DNA from: Shewanella gelidii
GTDB lineage: Bacteria > Pseudomonadota > Gammaproteobacteria > Enterobacterales > Shewanellaceae
Reading direction: 5' to 3'
Assembly (NCBI RefSeq): GCF_014647855.1
Contig: NZ_BMPZ01000001.1
Span: 744,001-808,000 of the forward strand
DNA length: 64,000 nt
Part shown: positions 32,776 through 42,934 of the stretch, piece after piece
How positions within the stretch are numbered: the stretch's first letter is position 1
Layout: each line of letters begins with the position of its first letter
The notes under the pieces: generated by a model
What the model was told of the DNA's origin: nothing
The model's database searches: none
The model's input: the letters and a program-made list of their open reading frames with translations, nothing else
Program-made: the position numbers and the translations under genes

Positions 32776-35664
32776 TTACTCGTAATCAGAAATCGGCACG
32801 CAACTACACATAAGGTTCCGATCCCCAAACACATCGTCAATGCGATTGACGGTTGGCCAGAATTTATTTTCTTTCACGGCTGTGGTTGGGAACACGGCGG
32901 TTTCACGGCTGTATGGGCGCTCTTCGAACGCAGGATCCATGATATCCGCCATGGTATGAGGTGCATTATGCAGCGGGTTGTTATCACTCGGCCAATCCCC
33001 TGCTTCCACTTGCGTAATTTCACCACGAATGGCAATCATAGCTTCAATGAAGCGGTCTAACTCCACTTTTGATTCCGACTCAGTCGGCTCAATCATTAAG
33101 GTGCCAGCAACAGGGAAACTCATCGTCGGTGCGTGGAAACCGTAATCGTTCAGTCGTTTCGCAATGTCCATTTCGGTGACACCCGAGCTTTCCTTGATTG
33201 GACGCAAATCAATAATACACTCATGGGCAACACGATCATTTCGACCCGTGTACAGCACAGGGTAATGATTACTGAGCTTTTTCATGATGTAGTTGGCATT
33301 TAACAATGCAACTTGAGTCGCTTGCGTAACCCCTTTGGTACCGAGCAATTTAATGTACATCCAGGTGATCGGCAAAATACTCGCACTACCATATGGTGCA
33401 GCTGACACTGCGCCATTATTATCACTTTCTCGGCCTGGCTTCACGAGCGTGTGCCCTGCCACAAATGGAGCGAGGTGAGACTTCACGCCAATCGGCCCCA
33501 TGCCTGGACCACCACCACCATGAGGGATTGCAAAGGTTTTGTGGAGGTTCAAGTGCGATACATCCGCCCCAATAAAGCCCGGTGACGTGAGACCTACTTG
33601 CGCGTTCATGTTGGCACCATCTAAATAAACTTGCCCGCCGTGTTGATGCACGATATCGCAAATTTCAGAGACGGTTTCTTCATACACACCGTGTGTTGAA
33701 GGGTAGGTAATCATGATACAAGAGAGTTGATCTGCTACTTCAGCGGCTTTGGCTTTCAGATCATCAAGATCAACGTTGCCCTCTTTATCACAAGCAGTGA
33801 CTACCACTTTCATCCCTGCGAGTTGAGCTGAGGCAGGGTTGGTGCCATGGGCCGATTGTGGAATGAGGCAGATATTACGGTGGGCTTCACCGCGAGACTC
33901 ATGATACTTCTTAATCGCCAGCAACCCTGCGTACTCACCTTGAGCGCCTGAGTTTGGTTGAATACACACGGCGTCATAGCCTGTGATATCAACAAGATCT
34001 GTCGACAGCTCTTCGATTAACTGGGTATAGCCAGCGGCTTGCTCTAACGGACAGAAAGGATGCATGTTGGCAAACTGTGGCCAGCTGACCGGGATCATTT
34101 CGACAGCAGCATTCAGCTTCATGGTGCATGATCCCAGTGAGATCATCGAATGATTCAAGGCTAAATCTTTGTTTTCTAGGCGCTTAATATAGCGCATCAT
34201 TTCTGTTTCGCTTTGGTAACGATTAAATGTTGGGTGGGTCAAAATTGCATCTTTGCGCACCAGCTCAGCAGGAATGGACTGGCGACTCGCCGCCACGACT
34301 TGCGCATCTAGCGCTGCAACCTCTTGACCATGATCGCAACCTAATACTGCATCAAATAGAGCTGTTAAATCTTCACGGGTTGTCGTTTCATCAAAGCTCA
34401 CGCCAACGACACCATCATCGTCGTAACGCAAATTAATTTGCGCAGCTAAAGCGCGCGCCTGAATGGCGGCGACATCAACACCTTTGAACGAAACCGTATC
34501 AAACCATGTATCGTTCACAAGTTCGATGCCTTTGGCTTGTAGACCTGCGGCAAATAAATCGGCAAAACGATGGATACGCTCGGCAATTAATTTCAGCCCT
34601 TGTGGGCCATGGAATACCGCATAAAATGAGGCCATATTGGCCAGTAATACCTGCGCAGTACAAATATTCGAGTTAGCTTTTTCGCGACGAATATGTTGCT
34701 CACGGGTTTGCATTGCCATGCGCAAGGCTTGATTACCTCGGGTATCTTTTGATACACCAATGAGGCGACCCGGCATAGAGCGTTTATGGGCATCGCGCGC
34801 GACGAAAAACGCCGCATGTGGACCACCATATCCCATCGGCACGCCAAAGCGCTGGGCACTACCAAACACCACATCTGCGCCCATAGAACCAGGTGACTTC
34901 AACATCACTAGCGACATAATATCCGCAGCTACCGCAACCACGGCTTTTTTATCCTTCAATGCTGCAAATAGCTCGGTAAAGTCGGTGACTTGACCTTGCC
35001 GATTGGTATATTGAAATAGCGCACCAAACAGCTCGTAATTCACGGCTTCATTGGCAGGACCGACAACCACTTCAAAACCAAAACACTCTGCACGGGTTTT
35101 GACCACGTCTAAGGTTTGCGGGAACACATCATCTGCCACAAAGAAGATGTTGGCTTTTTTCGCTTTAGACACTCGCTTGGCAAGTGCCATGGCTTCCGCT
35201 GCTGCGGTGGCTTCATCAAGCAGTGATGCTGATGCGAGGTCAAGGCCGGTTAAGTCCATCGACACTTGCTGAAAGTTTAAAATCGCTTCAAGGCGACCTT
35301 GTGCAATTTCAGGCTGATACGGAGTGTAGGCCGTATACCAACCCGGATTTTCGAGCACGTTGCGCAAAATAACATTCGGAACTTCAGTGCCATAATAGCC
35401 CGTACCAATATAGCTCTTAAACACTTGGTTTTTAGCTGCAATATCTCGAATATAGGCCAATCCTTCGGACTCACTGTGGGAGTCACCGATTGACAGTTCC
35501 CGCTGCAAACGAATCGCCTCAGGGACAGTTTGTTGAGTCAGATCATCCAGTGATTCTGCGCCAATTTCATTGAGCATTGCTTGCTGCTCAGCGGCATCAG
35601 GGCCGATGTGACGGCGCAAGAAGAGTTCGTGTTGTTCGAGTTGGGTAAGCGTTTGTGTGGTCAT
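32776..35664 (-). CDS. gcvP: Glycine dehydrogenase (decarboxylating), P protein
   Basis: A 962-residue protein, the usual single-chain length (E. coli about 957). It catalyses PLP-dependent decarboxylation of glycine and transfer of aminomethyl to lipoyl-GcvH. Recognisable segments are [17 protein letters not shown] near the start, [18 protein letters not shown], the glycine-rich [16 protein letters not shown], and the PLP lysine in [11 protein letters not shown] 35664 ([12 protein letters not shown]) is chosen because homologues start there; the longer frame to 35763 lacks support. It lies 218 bp after gcvH with a terminator-like hairpin in between, so it may be expressed at a different level from gcvTH. 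Confidence 0.97.
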   Translation of the reverse strand: MTTQTLTQLEQHELFLRRHIGPDAAEQQAMLNEIGAESLDDLTQQTVPEAIRLQRELSIGDSHSESEGLAYIRDIAAKNQVFKSYIGTGYYGTEVPNVILRNVLENPGWYTAYTPYQPEIAQGRLEAILNFQQVSMDLTGLDLASASLLDEATAAAEAMALAKRVSKAKKANIFFVADDVFPQTLDVVKTRAECFGFEVVVGPANEAVNYELFGALFQYTNRQGQVTDFTELFAALKDKKAVVAVAADIMSLVMLKSPGSMGADVVFGSAQRFGVPMGYGGPHAAFFVARDAHKRSMPGRLIGVSKDTRGNQALRMAMQTREQHIRREKANSNICTAQVLLANMASFYAVFHGPQGLKLIAERIHRFADLFAAGLQAKGIELVNDTWFDTVSFKGVDVAAIQARALAAQINLRYDDDGVVGVSFDETTTREDLTALFDAVLGCDHGQEVAALDAQVVAASRQSIPAELVRKDAILTHPTFNRYQSETEMMRYIKRLENKDLALNHSMISLGSCTMKLNAAVEMIPVSWPQFANMHPFCPLEQAAGYTQLIEELSTDLVDITGYDAVCIQPNSGAQGEYAGLLAIKKYHESRGEAHRNICLIPQSAHGTNPASAQLAGMKVVVTACDKEGNVDLDDLKAKAAEVADQLSCIMITYPSTHGVYEETVSEICDIVHQHGGQVYLDGANMNAQVGLTSPGFIGADVSHLNLHKTFAIPHGGGGPGMGPIGVKSHLAPFVAGHTLVKPGRESDNNGAVSAAPYGSASILPITWMYIKLLGTKGVTQATQVALLNANYIMKKLSNHYPVLYTGRNDRVAHECIIDLRPIKESSGVTEMDIAKRLNDYGFHAPTMSFPVAGTLMIEPTESESKVELDRFIEAMIAIRGEITQVEAGDWPSDNNPLHNAPHTMADIMDPAFEERPYSRETAVFPTTAVKENKFWPTVNRIDDVFGDRNLMCSCVPISDYE

Positions 35665-35840
35665 GGTCAACCTAGTTCCGTTTTGGTGCCGATATGCAGA
35701 TCCGCAGCGCAAATCACTCTCGCAGTTATCGGTCTCGTTATTGTGTCGTAATGGATGCAACAAAGACTCATAGAAAAGTCTGAGTTGGCAACATTATCAG
35801 CGTGCAAGCAAGCGTCGAATCATTCGAACTGATAATGCAA

Positions 35841-35870
35841 CAAAGCCCCGCGATTAGGCTGGGGCTTTGC
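35841..35870 (-). terminator. Hairpin between gcvH and gcvP (attenuator or weak terminator)
   Basis: CAAAGCCCC-N11-GGGGCTTTG, a perfect 9-bp stem 13 bases after gcvH. The following T run is short on the minus strand, so partial readthrough into gcvP is plausible. Confidence 0.55.
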
Positions 35871-35882
35871 TAGTTTGCGTAC

Positions 35883-36272
35883 TTATTCTTCGTCGATGAC
35901 TTCTTGATAGCCTTCAGCATCGAGTAAGTTATCGAGCTCAGCTTCGTCAGTTGGCATGACGCGGAAGAACCAACCATCGCCATAGGCATCGCTGTTTACT
36001 AATTCTGGGGAATCTTCCAAAGATTCGTTCACGGCAACCACTTCACCCGTCAGTGGTGAGTAGATGTCTGACGCCGCTTTTACAGACTCGGCAACTGCAC
36101 AGTCTTCACCTGAGTTTACGGTGTCGCCGACTTCTGGCAACTCAACAAATACCATATCGCCAAGTAGCTCTTGGGCGTGCTCTGAAATACCTACGGTGTA
36201 GCTACCATCTGACTCTTTACGAACCCACTCGTGAGAAGATGCATATTTGAGTTCACTTGGAATGTTGCTCAT
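35883..36272 (-). CDS. gcvH: Glycine cleavage system H protein
   Basis: A 129-residue lipoyl carrier. It has the lipoyl lysine K65 in [13 protein letters not shown], the family's barrel-sandwich fold ([26 protein letters not shown]) and an acidic C-terminus. It shuttles the aminomethyl group between GcvP, GcvT and the dihydrolipoyl dehydrogenase. The ATG at 36272 has an AAGGATTAC-type ribosome binding site. It lies 79 bp after gcvT and is cotranscribed with it. Confidence 0.97.
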   Translation of the reverse strand: MSNIPSELKYASSHEWVRKESDGSYTVGISEHAQELLGDMVFVELPEVGDTVNSGEDCAVAESVKAASDIYSPLTGEVVAVNESLEDSPELVNSDAYGDGWFFRVMPTDEAELDNLLDAEGYQEVIDEE

Positions 36273-36351
36273 TGTTGTAATCCTTGTTCCTTAATTCACA
36301 ATTGCGCTTCACTTGAGTTTGCCTCTCTGTGAAACGCCAAAATTCAATCAG

Positions 36352-37446
36352 TTAGAATGCTTGCTTACCATTACGCACAAAGCTAGGTGCGATTACTTTA
36401 ACAGGTACGCGCTTCTTACGCATTTCGACTTCAGCCGTATCGCCAATGGTCTTAGGTACGCGCGCCATGGCGATAGAATAGCCCAAGGTTGGAGAAAAAG
36501 TACCGCTGGTGATCACGCCTTGGTGCTCTTGACCTTCGCTATCGGTGAAAAAGATTGCCATCCCATGACGTAACACACCTTTGGCTTCCATCACAAGGCC
36601 AACTAGTTTGTCGGTACCCTGCGCTTTAATAGTTTCAAGTGCTTGACGGCCATTAAAATTACGCTCACTCGGCTCCCATGCAATCGTCCAGCCCATGTTC
36701 GCAGCCAGTGGGTTCACGGCTTCATCCATATCTTGACCATAGAGGTTCATTCCCGCCTCAAGACGCAAGGTATCACGGGCTCCTAGACCACAAGGTTTTA
36801 CGCCAGCCTCAAGCAATGCTTGCCATAACGCTGCGGCTTCGTCCTCAGGAACGATGATTTCATAACCAGCCTCACCGGTATAACCTGTGGTGGCAATAAA
36901 CAGAGAACCCGCTTGCACACCAAAGAATGGCTTCATCTCTGCTACGGCTAGGTTTTGCGACGCATCAAATACTTGCGCCGCTTTAGCTTTGGCCTCGGGG
37001 CCTTGTACGGCAATCATTGCCAGCTCAGGTCGCTCGTTTATTTCGACGTCAAAGCCTTGGCTTTGATCATTGATCCAAGCCAGATCTTTAACTCGGGTCG
37101 CTGAGTTCACCACGATACGGTAATGGGTTTCAGTCAGGTAATAAGTAATTAAATCGTCAATCACACCACCATCGTGATTGAGCATGCCACCGTAAAGCGC
37201 TTTGCCTGCCACTTTTAATTTAGCAACATCGTTTGCGAGTAGCTTTTGCAAAAAGACTTTAGCATCACTGCCCGTCACGTCCACAACGGTCATATGAGAC
37301 ACATCAAACATACCCGCCGCTTGACGAACGGCATTATGCTCTTCAATTTGCGAGCCGTAATTCAGTGGCATATCCCAACCGTGAAAATCAACCATTTTCG
37401 CGTTTGATTCTAGGTGTTTGTCGTGCAGTACAGTCTTATTAGCCAT
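36352..37446 (-). CDS. gcvT: Glycine cleavage system aminomethyltransferase, T protein
   Basis: A 364-residue tetrahydrofolate-dependent enzyme that releases ammonia from lipoyl-bound aminomethyl and forms 5,10-methylene-THF. The N-terminus ([25 protein letters not shown]) and FDVSHM, the [10 protein letters not shown] loop and [18 protein letters not shown] are all standard for GcvT. It is first in the leftward gcvT-gcvH-gcvP cluster. No glycine riboswitch aptamer was recognised in the 490 bp upstream, so regulation by GcvA-like factors is more likely. Confidence 0.97.
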   Translation of the reverse strand: MANKTVLHDKHLESNAKMVDFHGWDMPLNYGSQIEEHNAVRQAAGMFDVSHMTVVDVTGSDAKVFLQKLLANDVAKLKVAGKALYGGMLNHDGGVIDDLITYYLTETHYRIVVNSATRVKDLAWINDQSQGFDVEINERPELAMIAVQGPEAKAKAAQVFDASQNLAVAEMKPFFGVQAGSLFIATTGYTGEAGYEIIVPEDEAAALWQALLEAGVKPCGLGARDTLRLEAGMNLYGQDMDEAVNPLAANMGWTIAWEPSERNFNGRQALETIKAQGTDKLVGLVMEAKGVLRHGMAIFFTDSEGQEHQGVITSGTFSPTLGYSIAMARVPKTIGDTAEVEMRKKRVPVKVIAPSFVRNGKQAF

Positions 37447-37942
37447 TGTGATCTCTTTTTGGATTTTTGCTTTGGGCTATCACCATTAACTTTGCAGCCA
37501 ACGGCACCAACCCCGTTGAATCACCAACTGCAAATCATGTCGTTTGCAAGGTATCAAACAGGGTTTGAATAATGCGCAAATTATACGCCGCACCAGCATC
37601 ATGTATACAAAAATATTTTCTAATCAGAAACTTTTTTTACCATGTTTCCTAAAGTCAGATTAGAGGTAAACTTAATACAGCAAAAGGAACCTTGATAAAT
37701 ATCAGTGTATTAGGTAAGAGAGTTGTATTTTTACCGCACAAAAACACGATAAAGATCACGTTTTTCTATTATTGGGAATTCACTTTTCGCAGTTTAGGCC
37801 AGCTCAAGGGTAAAGCGAGGGACACAAAGTGGAGGGACCAAAAAAGCCCTAAGTCATCGGATCTAGGGCTTCAGGTTTGAACGTAAAAGTTCAGTGCTTA
37901 TTCAGCGCAAATTGGGTCATGGCATCTCACCATTCAAAGCCA
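37447..37942. other. Region between gcvT and ubiI
   Basis: Near 37580 (minus strand) GTATAAT may be the -10 of gcvT. I looked for the conserved glycine-aptamer segments and did not find them. The right part holds the ubiI terminator at 37838-37872. A 62-codon plus-strand frame at 37692 overlaps that hairpin and is not called. Confidence 0.4.
37838..37872 (-). terminator. Terminator of the ygfB-ubiH-ubiI operon
   Basis: On the minus strand AAGCCCTAGATCCGATGACT continues to TTAGGGCTT and TTTTT, a 7-9 bp stem 70 bases after ubiI. Confidence 0.75.
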
Positions 37943-39163
37943 TTATTTTGGGGTGGCGCGACACAACTCAGGCAAATTAAATTTGTTGCCCATGGCTTGC
38001 TGCAAAAATACTGACTTTAAGGGGGACACGTTATCAACAATATTTAGTCCAAAATCTCGCACCGCTTTTTTAATCGGGTTGTCTCCGGCAAACAATCGTT
38101 TAAAGCCTTCCATAGAAGCAATCATTTCCATCGCTTCGGCTTTACGCCAACGCTCTAATGAACGCAGTGCTTTGTAGTCACCAATATCTTTTCCACTGGC
38201 TTTTATCTCTGCTAAGGTTTGCACAATGCTTGCAGCATCTAAAAAGCCTAAGTTCACTCCTTGGCCTGCCAATGGGTGAATGGTATGCGCGGCATCACCT
38301 GCCAACACCAGACGGTGGCGAGCAAAATGGCGTGCAAAACGCATACGTAATGGGAATGCCTGCAGCTCGCTTTCAAGTTGACATAGACCAAGTCGACCAT
38401 CAAAAGCTGCCGTTAGCGCACGCTCAAAGTTTTCACGACCACCGGCTTGCAACGCTTTGGCTTGCTCTGGCGGCACTGACCAAACAATTGAGCATAAGTT
38501 GTCTTCATAGAGTGGCAAAAATGCTAAGGGGCCATCTTTGAGGAAAACCTGTCGCGCCGTCTCTAAATGAGGCAGCTCGGTCCGAATTGTTGCCACGATG
38601 GCGTGATGACCATAATCCCAAAAGGTCAGTGGAATTTTGCTTTGCTGACGCACCCATGAATTGGCGCCGTCGGCAGCAACTACAAGTGCAGCACTTAGGT
38701 TTTCACCATTGTCGAGGGTTAGCCATGCTTCTCGCTCACCAATGGCCAACTTTTCTAAACGCTGGTTTTCAATGTGTTGAATGTTACTGAACTCAGATGC
38801 GCGCTGCGCGAGCGCATAGCTTATGGCTTGGTTTTCGATAATCGCACCTAAGTGGTGCTCGCCATGCTCACTTGCATCAAATGCTATTTTTCCTAGACCA
38901 TCTTTATCCCACACCTGCATTTTGTCGTATGGGCACATACGACCTTCATCGAGGTATTGCCAAGCACCCAAATTATCTAGAAGCCTTTGACTCGCTTTGT
39001 TAATTGCACTGACTCGAAGCTTTGGTGCACCCGTTACCGCTTGGGTTTCGCCGGCATCAATCACCACCACGTTGAGATCTTTTTCAGCAAGACCAATGGC
39101 CGTTGCGAGACCCACCATACCGCCTCCAACAACGGCAACATCATAGGTTTGTGTGTGGTACAT
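37943..39163 (-). CDS. ubiI: Ubiquinone biosynthesis FAD-dependent hydroxylase UbiI (VisC)
   Basis: A 406-residue flavin monooxygenase. The FAD-binding Rossmann motif is VAVVGGGMVGLATA (about 9-22), and the second FAD motif is VLAGDAAHTIHPLAGQGVNLG. AVVAADGANSWVR-type residues (here LVVAADGANSWVRQQ) form the DG motif. In E. coli UbiI carries out C5 hydroxylation in ubiquinone synthesis. ATG 39163 is correct because GAGGAG lies just before it and would be inside the longer frame. It follows ubiH by 116 bp. UbiI and UbiH are paralogues; UbiI is assigned by order and by VisC-like length. Confidence 0.88.
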   Translation of the reverse strand: MYHTQTYDVAVVGGGMVGLATAIGLAEKDLNVVVIDAGETQAVTGAPKLRVSAINKASQRLLDNLGAWQYLDEGRMCPYDKMQVWDKDGLGKIAFDASEHGEHHLGAIIENQAISYALAQRASEFSNIQHIENQRLEKLAIGEREAWLTLDNGENLSAALVVAADGANSWVRQQSKIPLTFWDYGHHAIVATIRTELPHLETARQVFLKDGPLAFLPLYEDNLCSIVWSVPPEQAKALQAGGRENFERALTAAFDGRLGLCQLESELQAFPLRMRFARHFARHRLVLAGDAAHTIHPLAGQGVNLGFLDAASIVQTLAEIKASGKDIGDYKALRSLERWRKAEAMEMIASMEGFKRLFAGDNPIKKAVRDFGLNIVDNVSPLKSVFLQQAMGNKFNLPELCRATPK

Positions 39164-39279
39164 GCCCTTACTCCTCAATTCAATTGGATATGTTTTGGCT
39201 TTGGTTAGTCAATTTTGCCAGCTTAATATTGCAACCGTGTGCAACGACTCAAGATGCTTGTTGTAGAAATTAACGCAAA

Positions 39280-40575
39280 CTATTTAGCGCGCCACCCCAT
39301 GGCTTTTGCTGCCACCGGATGCTTGAACATAGGAAACCATGACAGTAGCCGCAGCCCTATATTCCGCCCCGCCACTAACGGCCAGTGTTGATTGGAAAAT
39401 CCTCTCACTAAACTTTCAATATTGCGAATGGTGTCGGTCCGGTCTTGTTGCCTCGCATTCATATAGCCATGCGTGACGGCAACGCTGCCTAAATCGCTCT
39501 TGTCTCCATGTGTTTGCATCGTCTGCTCAATGACATCAATAAGCGACACAACGTCACGCAACCCAAGATTAAAGCCTTGCCCTGCAATTGGATGCAAAGT
39601 TTGCGCTGCATTCCCCACAAACACGCTTCGATGGTAAATCGGGCGTTGCATGTAACTGAGACTCAGTGGATAGCGGTGACGCTCACCGACATCAATAAAA
39701 CGTCCAGCTCTTGTGCCAAACGCAGCCTGAAGGCGTGTTAAGAACTCAGCCTTTGGTGCGGCTTGCAATTGTTCGGCCTGCTCATCATCCAGTGCCCAAA
39801 CAAGCGATAAACGTGGTTGCCCTTGGGTATCACTCATGGGCAATAGAGCAAGCGGCCCTGTTTCGGTAAATCGCTCCCAAGCCCAATGCTCGTGCGGTTT
39901 GTCAGTCACGATATTGGCAATAATGCCCTGCTGAGCAAAATGTTGCTGCGCTAAAGGCAAATCATAGGCTTGTCGAACTTTTGAGTTTAAGCCATCGGCT
40001 GCAACCACCAATTTAGCATCGATCCGCTCACCGGTATCTAGCGTTAAATGTTGCGCCTCAGTGCTTGCGGAAATCTGTTCAAGCTTGGCCGGGCAAAACA
40101 GCGACAATTTGGCTTGTGTATGCGCGGCATCAGTTTCACTCGCTTGCTGCAGTTGCTCAAAAAGCACCTGACCCACTCGTTCTAATTCCACAACTTGACC
40201 CATAGCACTGACATTGAACTGCTGGCTATTGAGTTCTGTCATTCCAAAATGACCACGATCAGAAATATGGATATCAGAGATGGGCGTGCCCAAATGCGCC
40301 AAGCTTTGCCACAGCCCTAGTGTTTTAAGCGACTCAACCGAGCCATGGGCGATTGCAATCGAGCGAGCATCAAAACCAGGATGTTTATTGGTCACCGTTT
40401 GCGCTTCAATCACGGCAATGTGTATTGGGCGAGGAAAGCGCTTCGCTGCATTAAGCAACCCTAAAGCCAGAGTTGCACCGGCCATGGCACCACCCACAAT
40501 GGCAATATCCACAGGTATGGGTTGGTTTGCTTTAACGTTGACTTGATGCGTCGCGGATTCTGTTGATTGGGGCAT
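39280..40575 (-). CDS. ubiH: Ubiquinone biosynthesis hydroxylase UbiH (2-octaprenyl-6-methoxyphenol hydroxylase)
   Basis: A 431-residue paralogue of UbiI. It has the FAD motif IAIVGGAMAGATLALGLL (about 24-41), the DG motif VVAADGLNSKVRQ and the C-terminal GNAAQTLHPIAGQGFNLGLRDV. The FARSIAIAHGS-type segment (here FDARSIAIAHGS) is characteristic of UbiH. It hydroxylates ring carbon 1 in aerobic ubiquinone synthesis at the inner membrane. It is between ygfB and ubiI. In many gammaproteobacteria pepP separates ygfB and ubiH; here only 94 bp remain. Confidence 0.92.
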   Translation of the reverse strand: MPQSTESATHQVNVKANQPIPVDIAIVGGAMAGATLALGLLNAAKRFPRPIHIAVIEAQTVTNKHPGFDARSIAIAHGSVESLKTLGLWQSLAHLGTPISDIHISDRGHFGMTELNSQQFNVSAMGQVVELERVGQVLFEQLQQASETDAAHTQAKLSLFCPAKLEQISASTEAQHLTLDTGERIDAKLVVAADGLNSKVRQAYDLPLAQQHFAQQGIIANIVTDKPHEHWAWERFTETGPLALLPMSDTQGQPRLSLVWALDDEQAEQLQAAPKAEFLTRLQAAFGTRAGRFIDVGERHRYPLSLSYMQRPIYHRSVFVGNAAQTLHPIAGQGFNLGLRDVVSLIDVIEQTMQTHGDKSDLGSVAVTHGYMNARQQDRTDTIRNIESLVRGFSNQHWPLVAGRNIGLRLLSWFPMFKHPVAAKAMGWRAK

Positions 40576-40669
40576 GTCTCACTCTATCGCTTAGATCAAA
40601 ACTTCAGCGGCAGCGCGATTGCGATCTCGTGATAAAGCACGACGCAAGCGCCTCCGCTTACGAACAAAA

Positions 40670-41245
40670 TTAGTGAACGACCTTATGTTCTTCTTCATCA
40701 GACGTTGGTATTTCAGGCCCAAATTCTGAGTAACACAAAATAGCTGACATTCGTGCGAATTCGGTAAGCTCCATATAAGCTTGCTCAGACTCTTCATCAT
40801 CACTGACATCAAACTCGACTTGGGCAATTTCTGCGAGATCTTTAATCACTTCTCGAACATCTGCTGATGCTTGGTTTAATTTAGGTTGAACGATCGCAAC
40901 TCCCGTCAGAAATGACTGAACCCACAAAGATAACGCTTCAACTCGAGTACTCAGCGATTCTTCTTCCTCTGGCAGTAGTGGACTAAAGCCAAATTCGAAC
41001 TCAGCAAGGCGCGTCACGGTATCTTGAAACAGTTCAACGGTTAATTGGTGCAGGCTCGATGGGAGTGGTTGTCCATCATTCATCAACTCAAGTAGCGGCT
41101 TAACCCACGCCTCTTTGCTTTGCTCAACGCCACCACAAATCAACCCGACTAAAGCGCCATGGACTTCAGATGGATGCTGGCCAATTTCAGCCGCTTTGAG
41201 CTCTTGACTCAGTTTTTCAAGACATAGTGAAGGAGGCGTTGCCAT
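40670..41245 (-). CDS. ygfB: UPF0149 family protein YgfB
   Basis: A 191-residue acidic helical protein: EIGQHPSEVHGALVGLICGG near the N-terminus and SLWVQSFLTGVAI in the middle match the UPF0149/YgfB family, and an acidic end (TSDEEEHKVVH) follows. The family is conserved beside the ubiquinone genes. In Pseudomonas a homologue affects beta-lactamase regulation through AlpA; in general its role is unclear. It is first in the leftward operon with ubiH and ubiI. The 269-bp gap to zapA is a divergent promoter region. Confidence 0.92.
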   Translation of the reverse strand: MATPPSLCLEKLSQELKAAEIGQHPSEVHGALVGLICGGVEQSKEAWVKPLLELMNDGQPLPSSLHQLTVELFQDTVTRLAEFEFGFSPLLPEEEESLSTRVEALSLWVQSFLTGVAIVQPKLNQASADVREVIKDLAEIAQVEFDVSDDEESEQAYMELTEFARMSAILCYSEFGPEIPTSDEEEHKVVH

Positions 41246-41514
41246 AGTAATTATCCAATTATCTGTTTAGATAGAGGCAATGCTAGCAGAGATAGCAGTG
41301 ACCACCAAGCATATGCCAGCTTGAGCCAATAAAAATGCGTGTTGAAGCGCGGGGTTAGCGGATGTAGCACCTTGCTGAGTATTCCATCAACGATGGTTAT
41401 GGATGCAGCAAACGACTCAAAGCTGAAGCAATTGCAACGCCGTTACCTTGCACTTTTCATATCTGCCCTATATAGTCCGGATCAACAGCTGATCAATAAG
41501 GATTTGTAGCGATT

Positions 41515-41823
41515 ATGGGTAACAGTGCCATTGAAATTACCCTCATGGGGCGCACCTACTCGATTGCTTGTCCGGCAGGACGAGAAACCGCGTTGCGGGC
41601 CGTCGCCAAAAAGCTTGAAGACCAGCTCACGGGGTTAAAGGCAAAAACCAATAACCTTAGCCGCGAAGAAATTGCAATTATGGCCGCATTAAATATTGGC
41701 TATGAATTAATTGAAGAGCAGGCGAAAAATCAACAATATGCCAAGCAGGTTGATGAACGCATCCATCTGTTGCAGTCCACGATTGAGCACGCCTTAGTTG
41801 AGCGTTCCAATAACAAGGACTAA
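41515..41823 (+). CDS. zapA: Cell division protein ZapA
   Basis: The 102-residue protein begins MGNSAIEITLMGRTYSIACPAG and has an N-terminal beta domain and C-terminal coiled coil (about 55-100, LNIGYELIEEQAKNQQYAKQVDERIHLLQ). ZapA binds and bundles FtsZ at the division ring. AAGGATTTGTAGCG precedes the ATG. Its place divergent from ygfB and just upstream of 6S RNA is conserved in gammaproteobacteria. Confidence 0.95.
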   Translation: MGNSAIEITLMGRTYSIACPAGRETALRAVAKKLEDQLTGLKAKTNNLSREEIAIMAALNIGYELIEEQAKNQQYAKQVDERIHLLQSTIEHALVERSNNKD

Positions 41824-41859
41824 ACTATAAATATACCCAGTGATTGGGTCTATTGGAAA

Positions 41860-42050
41860 AGAATTTGCTCCCTGGAATATGCGCCAGCAGGTAATGTCCC
41901 TGTGCCGATATTTACAAACCAAGGGTGACTGTTTTTACTAACATTGAGCATGCTCGGCTTGTACCGAGAAGCCTTAGGAAGTAAACATTTACCCGCCTTG
42001 AACCTACGGTTCAAGGGCTACACCCGCAGCGATATTTTGGGGAGCATTCC
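41860..42050 (+). ncRNA. ssrS: 6S RNA
   Basis: The segment has the closing stem TGCTCCC (41865 region) paired with GGGAGCA (42039 region) and the large-loop arms GTCCCTGTGCCGATATTT and GAGCATGCTCGG-TTGTACCGAGAAGCC. It also has the 3' part CCTTGAACC-TACGGTTCAAGGG. These match the E. coli 6S RNA layout (TCCCCTGAGCCGATATTT, GAGCATGCTCGGTCCGTCCGAG, CCTTGAACCAAGGGTTCAAGG). 6S mimics an open promoter and sequesters sigma70 polymerase in stationary phase. Ends are approximate. zapA-ssrS is the conserved order; fau should follow directly but a prepilin gene intervenes. Confidence 0.9.
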
Positions 42051-42168
42051 AATCAAACACTCATTACATTCCCAGCTTTGTGCACCAGATAAATGAGACA
42101 GCTAAAAGCCGACACGCTTATACGCAAGCAATGGGCTCAATGAAAACTCTGTGTTTAGAAAGCCTAAA

Positions 42169-42771
42169 TTAACAACTCGGTGTGCCAGCAACACTTTGGC
42201 CACACAGGCTAATGCTACCGACGCGAGAGTCATACAAAATTCCCAATTGAACATTGGCTCGACCATTGACAGTGTCTCCGGCTTTTCGATAGACAAAACC
42301 ACAAAGTCGCCCGCCCGTGTGCCGGTAGTACTCGTAGTCAGCGCCATCGTTATTGTTCGAAACCGTTGGCGCTTGTGTTAACAAGCTATTCCAAATGTCT
42401 CGGCAGCCATGAATGTTGTTTTCTCCTTGAACACCAATCCGATTGTTATTGAGCTGTCCGTTGGTCACATTCAACCCGATAGGATAGCCTTGGGCATTCA
42501 TATCTAATGCATCCCCTTGACTCCCAACCAAATCTCTCACCTGTGCTCCACTCCCATCAATGTTCCATAGTGCTTGATGGGAGACGATCGAAGCTCGTAA
42601 AGCGGCCGCCGTGTTTTCAACACTGACTTGGTGGCTATCATCAGTAAAGTTAATAAATTTAGGTGTGACAATGACAGCAATAATCCCGAGGATTAAAACG
42701 ACAATAACCAACTCAATCAGCGTAAAGCCATGAGCGGCGCTCGTTCTATATTGGGTCATAAAGCGTTGCAT
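42169..42771 (-). CDS. Type IV prepilin-like protein (MSHA/pseudopilin type)
   Basis: A 200-residue protein with a type III signal sequence: the cleavage motif is AAHG-FTLIE (G15/F16, E20), followed by the hydrophobic helix LVIVVLILGIIAVIVTP. The globular part has Asn/Gly-rich loops and three Cys (in IHGCRDI, RLCGFVY and SLCGQS...PSC near the end), suggesting a disulfide-bonded pilin tip or minor pilin. It needs a prepilin peptidase and assembly ATPase, which are not in this window. The length and EYYRHTGGRLCGFVYR region resemble MSHA-type pilins. It is a lone gene antisense to its neighbours and lies between 6S RNA and fau. Confidence 0.85.
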   Translation of the reverse strand: MQRFMTQYRTSAAHGFTLIELVIVVLILGIIAVIVTPKFINFTDDSHQVSVENTAAALRASIVSHQALWNIDGSGAQVRDLVGSQGDALDMNAQGYPIGLNVTNGQLNNNRIGVQGENNIHGCRDIWNSLLTQAPTVSNNNDGADYEYYRHTGGRLCGFVYRKAGDTVNGRANVQLGILYDSRVGSISLCGQSVAGTPSC

Positions 42772-42934
42772 TTATTGGGTTCTCAACATTTTAGGTACAA
42801 TATAAACATTATTTTATTATCCTATACCGTCCCCGAAACTTAGGCAAACTGGTGCGCGAAACAAGCCATTCAGGCTCGCAATCATTTCTGTTACAGGGTA
42901 TTTTCGAGTGCAAGACAACGTTTAAGGTATTTAC

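Noticed and set aside
37447-37600. Possible glycine riboswitch before gcvT
   Set aside because: The conserved glycine-aptamer segments were not found in the leader on the minus strand.
37692-37880. 62-codon plus-strand frame between gcvT and ubiI
   Set aside because: It runs through the ubiI terminator hairpin and promoter-like DNA and has no ribosome binding site.
40591-40827. 78-codon minus-strand frame across the end of ygfB
   Set aside because: It overlaps ygfB in another frame; only its last part is mentioned as a possible pepP trace.
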